This document shows positions 19,000 to 22,142 of a stretch of DNA of 22,142 nt, piece by piece. The DNA lies in the NCBI GenBank assembly GCA_900660155.1, contig CABFPE010000044.1, positions 38,089-60,230 of the forward strand, in the 5' to 3' direction. Below the pieces are notes generated by a model. That model worked only from the letters and a program-made list of their open reading frames with translations. It made no database searches and was not told where the DNA came from. The position numbers were made by a program, and so were the translations under genes. Numbering within the stretch: the stretch's first letter is position 1; every line of letters starts with the position of its first letter. Source of the stretch: Hofstenia miamia. Taxonomy: Eukaryota; Xenacoelomorpha; Acoela; Hofsteniidae.

Positions 19000-19660
19000 C
19001 GAGACGCTTTCCGTATCTACCTTGACACTTTCTTCAACTCAAATTATTTGGGCAAATGTCAAAATCTCGAATACGTTTCTTAATTCTTTGTCTCAAAATT
19101 GACCTACAAGCTCTTCATGAGTTATTTGGTTTCTTTGAGGCCAAGTCTGTTGAGAAGACTCTATGCTTTTCTTACTGCATTCCTTTCCGTCGAGATCTCT
19201 TTGCCGAGGATAATAGAAGGGCTCCGAAATGTTTTTGATAGAAATGGCCAAACATGCAATAATTTTGGACTTCTTAAAGCAAAATTTGATTGCAACAGGT
19301 GTTGAGCGTTTGCAAATATAAAATATCAATAGCTAGCAAGTACTATGTCATGGTAAAGAGTGAAATAGAACTCATCATCAATAACAATTGCAAAATCATC
19401 ATTTTTCTGTGAAAAAAACTCCCTCCGTTTTTTGTAGTTGGATTTGACTCCCACTTTATTCTCGTTCGACATGTCAGAGGTTTTATGTTGTTTTTAATGC
19501 CTTAATCCTCATCCGTGCATTATATTGAAGACATAACATTGACCTATGCCAGATTTAGAGGGTATTTGACGAGTTGAGCGCCGATCAACTGCTTGTTGCA
19601 AAATCTTCAGATATTTTGTTTCTAACATTCATCCCGAACCAGACATTCTTTCAGCGCTTG
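19000..19660 (-). pseudogene. Internally deleted Tc1/mariner-superfamily transposase
   Basis: Read on the minus strand, a helix-turn-helix block DRRSTRQI (about 19589-19560) sits near the N-terminal side. Further on, IVIDDEFYFTL (about 19388-19356) matches the first catalytic aspartate region of mariner-like DDE transposases. In another frame, KIIACLAISIKNISEPFYY (19266-19210) matches the family's VWLAIS..GIS.PFF segment. Soon after comes W......THEELVGQ, then RQRIKKRIRDFDI (about 19094-19053), which resembles the C-terminal tail of these enzymes. The segment that should carry the second and third catalytic acids is absent between them, so the coding region is much shorter than the usual roughly 350 residues. 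Several stops and frame changes confirm decay. Overlapping open frames on both strands here are by-products. It is not a copy of the Tc1-like element at 5455; its motifs belong to a different lineage. Terminal repeats were not found. Confidence 0.72.
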
Positions 19661-20929
19661 CCCCTTTCTGAAGCTTGCTAGGACGTGTGCCTTGAGATAT
19701 TCTTAAAGATGGTCGATTTGGGTTAGTCTTCGTATTTCTGTTTACAACAAATCAGACGTTTCACGTACACTTCAGTCTCAAAAAATAATTTTTATCACAA
19801 ATTTTCAACCATGACAGGGAAGCAAATTTACCCATAGATGTATTCAGATCTAAGGATATCCAAATTTCTCTATAGGCTGGAAGCATAATATGTTAAAATA
19901 TGAACAAAATGCAATGCAACCAAATAGGATTACACTATGATGTTTAGGGTTTAGCAGAAGTTTTGTATGTAAACTAGATATCTTACCACATAATTCACCA
20001 GAATTCTATTCATAATACAAAAATTGTCAAAAATATGAATGATATTTTAGTTTTGAAAAAAAAAATATTCTGTGAAACAAAACGTTGGCGAAATGTAATT
20101 ATATCGAAGTAGTTATTGTAATTGACGAATTTCTTCATCTGAACTTAAAGAAAATGTCATAAGGAATTTAAAATCTACATCGATTTAGGTAAAAATTCAA
20201 TTATGGATTCTTTTTATTCAAAACACAAACTCTCAAAGTAGCTACTGTTTATTTAAATGTATAATTGATGATAAATAGGTTAATTGATAGTGATTGCTTT
20301 GTATAAGTTCACTTCCAAAGTATTTAATCAAATTTCGATCGCTATTTATTGTAGCAACTATAATAATATATATTCTAAAATTTCTAATAAATGCACACAT
20401 TTATTCCTCAATAGAGATTGATTTCAGGGGATTAGTCGTAAAGATGTTCAAATTATCAATTAATTTAATTTTCTATATAAAACTATAAAAAATCCATGAG
20501 TAGTTCCTTTTAAGTACATGACATGAATTAATCCAAGTTTTCTGTAATAATGAAATTTCCAGTCTACGTTCCCATGAGAGAGGATATGCAGCTTTTTAGT
20601 AGAAATTCCACTGGAAATTTGAAGAAAACGTGTGACATAATCGACACCATGAACAATTTTTACTTGAGGCTTTATATCTTTAAAAACTTAATATTACAAC
20701 AGCAACATTTAGACGAAGCGTTTGCGTCTAAAGAATTTTCAGTTCTTTTTTAGATAAAGAAAGGGACGTTTAGGTGAATTTATCTCTACTGAAATGGCAG
20801 GAGATAAAATGGCTTAAAAATATAAAAGAGCTTCTGAGTTAAGCTTCGTTTTTACAACCAATATTAATAGCAGTGGTGTATGGTCAAATTTTGAAGTGCT
20901 GGTATACTATGAAACCTTAAAATGGATAA
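19661..20929. other. AT-rich stretch, no gene recognised
   Basis: The first couple of hundred bases could hold the decayed N-terminus and end of the minus-strand transposase relic, but I cannot align them. Open frames 20294-20488 and 20550-20753 are chance length. CAGTGGTGTA near 20871 resembles an hAT start, but no convincing partner end or target duplication was found. Confidence 0.4.
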
Positions 20930-21039
20930 GTGAAATCAGAGTGGTTGACTTTGTGAAACATTTTTAAACCGAAAATACCTTAGGGGAAATCAGAATCTGT
21001 GACTTTGTAAAATAGTTTTCAGACGAAATAGTTTTGAGA
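20930..21039. repeat. Diverged 54-bp tandem duplication
   Basis: Unit 1 (20930-20983) and unit 2 (20984-21039) share GAAATCAGA, a TGACTTTGT core, an AAA-A-TTTT stretch and a CGAAA(A)TA segment in the same order and spacing. Identity is roughly 70% by eye. Confidence 0.6.
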
Positions 21040-21983
21040 TCACCTGTATCTGAAATATAACAGTTTCTAAGATAATTTGAAAAGTGTACGTAATATGTAT
21101 TTGAAATAAGTGTAGGTGAAAATTACAATTTAGTTACATCAAATCAAAAGGCAAAATGTATAAAAATTTCCACTGTCCTATCAAATCTAGTCCACTGATG
21201 ACCGATGGTGTCACAACAATGATTTTTCATATTCCAGGTTCTTCCAGTTTTTTAGAAGGGGTCCATGTATCGTAACAAACATGAGTTGAGATACACTTTT
21301 CACAAGAAGTCTACTCTGAGTCTTTAATGTGATAGTAAAGGATCTATTGGGTATTATAATTTTTTAAGAATTTATGTTGGCGTAAAGGAATTTATGTGTT
21401 CGTGTGTCGTTGTCATTGGCTATCATTATATGATAAAAGCTACATCTTTTTTCTGCATGGTATGAAATACGCAAAAATGGCAAAATAACGATTCCCATAA
21501 TTGATCGGATTCATTCTTTGCTGAGACAAATATTACCTTTATAGTTGATCTAAAAAAAATTTTCCAAAAAGTGCCAATATGGCCTTTACCGGTTTGTTCC
21601 GGCCAATTACATTATTGATTAATGTTTTTACTGATTTATGTTAACATAATTCCCAATAAATCTTGTTTTCATTATTTTTATAGATCCAAGAATAGAATTG
21701 CGATTATTTGAATATTCAATTAATAACTAAAATCTCTGCTAATATACACTATAATTCCGTTGGATATTAATAAAATCATTATCTTTCCCTAAGGCATACA
21801 ACATTCCTGAAATATTCATGCCCTCAACCCCATGCTTGTGCTTACAATAAATATGTTACGGAAATTGATTTAGCAATATGATTGGTTAAAAATTGGGAGC
21901 CATCTGCACCTTTCAAATGATTTAATTATTGAATAGATCTATCATAGGTAAGTGATTTTTTTGCATCAACGACTTCTAAATAA
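21040..21983. other. AT-rich stretch, nothing recognised
   Basis: Apart from a small CCGG..CCGG inverted pair near 21588-21603 and a repeated GAATTTATGT near 21368 and 21389, no structure, RNA gene or coding frame of note was seen. Confidence 0.45.
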
Positions 21984-22017
21984 AGGAGTGTAATTTGAAG
22001 TACGTGTGTACACTCCT
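21984..22017. repeat. 9-bp perfect hairpin
   Basis: AGGAGTGTA at 21984-21992 pairs with TACACTCCT at 22009-22017 around a 16-base loop. The loop contains ACGTGTG, so part of the right arm can also pair locally. There is no T-run or gene context to make it a regulatory RNA element; it may be a transposon footprint. Confidence 0.5.
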
Positions 22018-22142
22018 GTAAATCAACTACTCACTAAGCAAAATGATATATTGAAACACAACGAAAACGTTACCTTGCTACAAAATGAAATACCGTGTTG
22101 CTCCCCTTCTATATTCCTATGTGAACCCATTTATATATATAT

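Noticed and set aside
19056..19305. Two overlapping plus-strand open frames (60 and 68 codons)
   Set aside because: They are antisense to the transposase relic whose motifs read clearly on the minus strand.
20871..21197. Possible hAT element from CAGTGGTGTA to ..TCCACTG
   Set aside because: Terminal match is only about six bases and the flanking 8-mers agree at about 3 of 8.

Overview
This looks like about 22 kb of nuclear DNA from an AT-rich invertebrate animal; a cnidarian, flatworm or similar would fit, but the sequence does not settle the phylum. The reasons are the very high A+T content (roughly 70% by eye), very low gene density, (AT)n microsatellites, one possible pair of splice signals, and the decayed remains of eukaryotic transposable elements (Ty3/gypsy, Tc1/mariner, hAT). 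I see no operons, ribosome binding sites, CRISPR arrays, tRNA or rRNA genes.

Layout. Bases 186-595 hold a broken Ty3/gypsy reverse transcriptase (YWQI, YIDDIFV and FLG blocks, with stops and a frameshift). At 892-1063 follow two out-of-frame C2H2 zinc-finger signatures, then a cluster of ATACC/GGTAT motifs. The one convincing host gene candidate is the 200-codon open frame at 2727-3329. It encodes a signal-anchored, N-glycosylatable protein that may be BRICHOS-like. A consensus splice donor inside it is phase-matched to an acceptor at 3454 and a second hydrophobic open frame ending at 3783. A 382-bp hAT-type MITE lies at 3855-4236.

Bases 5455-6988 are a complete but dead Tc1-like element with about 200-bp IR/DR ends. 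It sits inside a TA microsatellite, and its transposase is spread over several frames. Bases 7000-12800 are mostly featureless AT-rich DNA with an hAT-like terminus near 9453. A second hAT-type MITE (229 bp, imperfect 8-bp target duplication, ten copies of TTCCAT/ATGGAA) is at 12814-13042. A GGGTTG-rich block is at 17138-17500. A minus-strand Tc1/mariner-superfamily transposase relic at 19000-19660 appears to have lost its second and third catalytic acids through an internal deletion. The rest, to 22142, holds only small tandem and inverted repeats.

The genes do not form a pathway. The window is an intergenic or intronic transposon graveyard around one candidate membrane-protein gene. I did not find a convincing new defence or metabolic system. 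The most promising items are the possible alternatively spliced membrane protein and the two MITE families with dense subterminal motifs.
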